The notes under the pieces are model-generated. The model worked only from the letters and a program-made list of their open reading frames with translations, was not told the origin of the DNA and did not search any database. Below, piece by piece: positions 6,350 through 6,893 of a stretch of 6,893 nucleotides of DNA. Source of the stretch: JBEKVE01 sp049514335 (lineage in GTDB: Bacteria > Actinomycetota > Acidimicrobiia > Acidimicrobiales > UBA8190). The position numbers and the translations under genes were made by a program. Position 1 is the stretch's first letter, and each line of letters opens with the position of its first letter. The stretch covers positions 1 to 6,893 of the forward strand of contig JBEKVE010000181.1 in NCBI GenBank assembly GCA_049514335.1, written 5' to 3'.

Positions 6350-6893
6350 TGGCCGACGTGACGATGCGTGTGTGGCGGGGCGACGACGGCGGTGGGGAGT
6401 TCGCCGAGTACGTCATGCCCGAGGTGGAGGGCGAGGTCGTGCTGGATGTCATCCACCGCATCCAGGCGGGTCCCGCCCCCGACCTGGCCTGCCGGTGGAA
6501 CTGCAAGGCAGGCAAGTGCGGATCGTGCTCGGCCGAGATCAACGGGCTGCCCCGCCTGATGTGCATGACCCGCATGGACCAGCTGCCCGAGGACGAGCCG
6601 GTCGTGGTGGCACCCATGCGGACCTTCCCCATCATCCGCGACCTGGTGACCGACGTGTCGTTCAACTACGCCATGGCGCGCCAGGTCCCACCCCTCGAGC
6701 CCCGCGCCCCGGAGTCCGACGGCACCTATCGGATGATGCAGATCGACATCGAGCGCGGGCAGGAATTCCGCAAGTGCATCGAGTGCTTCATGTGCCAGGA
6801 CGTGTGCCACGTCATCCGGGACCACGAGGACAACAAGGCGCACTACGCCGGTCCCCGGCTGTTCATCCGCTTCATGGAGCTCGAGTCCCATCC
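6349..6893 (+). CDS. sdhB: Succinate dehydrogenase iron-sulfur subunit (C-terminus cut by window edge)
   Basis: The electron-wire subunit of complex II is seen for 181 codons; relatives run to about 250, so roughly 70 residues lie beyond the edge. The N-terminal ferredoxin-like domain has the [2Fe-2S] set C52-x4-C57-x2-C60-x11-C72, within CKAGKCGSC and LMCMT. An extra Cys48 precedes it. The C-terminal domain opens with CIECFMCQDVCH, giving C143, C146 and C149 for [4Fe-4S] and C153, which in E. coli-type subunits ligates [3Fe-4S]. The Pro that usually follows that last Cys is His154 here. The remaining cluster cysteines should lie past the window. The ATG shares one base with the sdhA stop (TGATG), and GAGGAGG at 6332-6338 inside the sdhA end is its ribosome site, so the two are probably translationally coupled. 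SdhB contacts SdhC, and its last cluster would hand electrons to the Cys/His loop of the anchor. Confidence 0.95.
   Translation, partial: MADVTMRVWRGDDGGGEFAEYVMPEVEGEVVLDVIHRIQAGPAPDLACRWNCKAGKCGSCSAEINGLPRLMCMTRMDQLPEDEPVVVAPMRTFPIIRDLVTDVSFNYAMARQVPPLEPRAPESDGTYRMMQIDIERGQEFRKCIECFMCQDVCHVIRDHEDNKAHYAGPRLFIRFMELESH

Overview
The window is a GC-rich, gene-dense stretch that looks like chromosomal DNA from a high-GC actinobacterium. Both gene blocks have close parallels, from memory, in mycobacteria and relatives: an AAA+/VWA pair like Rv0958-Rv0959 and a three-gene succinate dehydrogenase like Sdh1 (Rv0249c-Rv0247c). Assignment to a particular order, such as Acidimicrobiia, is only a guess. 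No tRNA, rRNA, CRISPR array, insertion sequence or phage gene was seen.

Layout. Positions 1-3164 carry two minus-strand genes read leftwards as one unit: a MoxR/ChlI-like AAA+ ATPase (1728-3164), then a VWA-domain protein whose GTG start overlaps the ATPase stop (GTGA). The VWA gene runs off the left edge. Positions 3165-3683 are a 519-base divergent intergenic region. It has short repeats, a possible hairpin and an AT-richer island, but no gene I can support. Positions 3684-6893 hold three plus-strand genes in the order sdhC-sdhA-sdhB: a five-helix membrane anchor, the FAD-bearing catalytic subunit and the iron-sulfur subunit. They are tightly spaced (a 23-base gap, then a TGATG overlap), and sdhB runs off the right edge.

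How they work together. SdhA oxidises succinate on covalent FAD, SdhB wires the electrons through iron-sulfur clusters, and SdhC passes them to membrane quinone. The single anchor with a Cys/His-rich loop on the predicted cytoplasmic side matches the mycobacterial Sdh1 type (type F complex II), reported to hold a membrane-embedded Rieske-type [2Fe-2S] cluster. The divergent ATPase/VWA pair has the architecture of metalloenzyme-maturation chaperones such as CoxD/CoxE, NorQ/NorD and RavA/ViaA. RavA/ViaA is known to act on fumarate reductase in E. coli, so a link to this complex II is a testable but unproven idea. The rest of the window is ordinary core metabolism.
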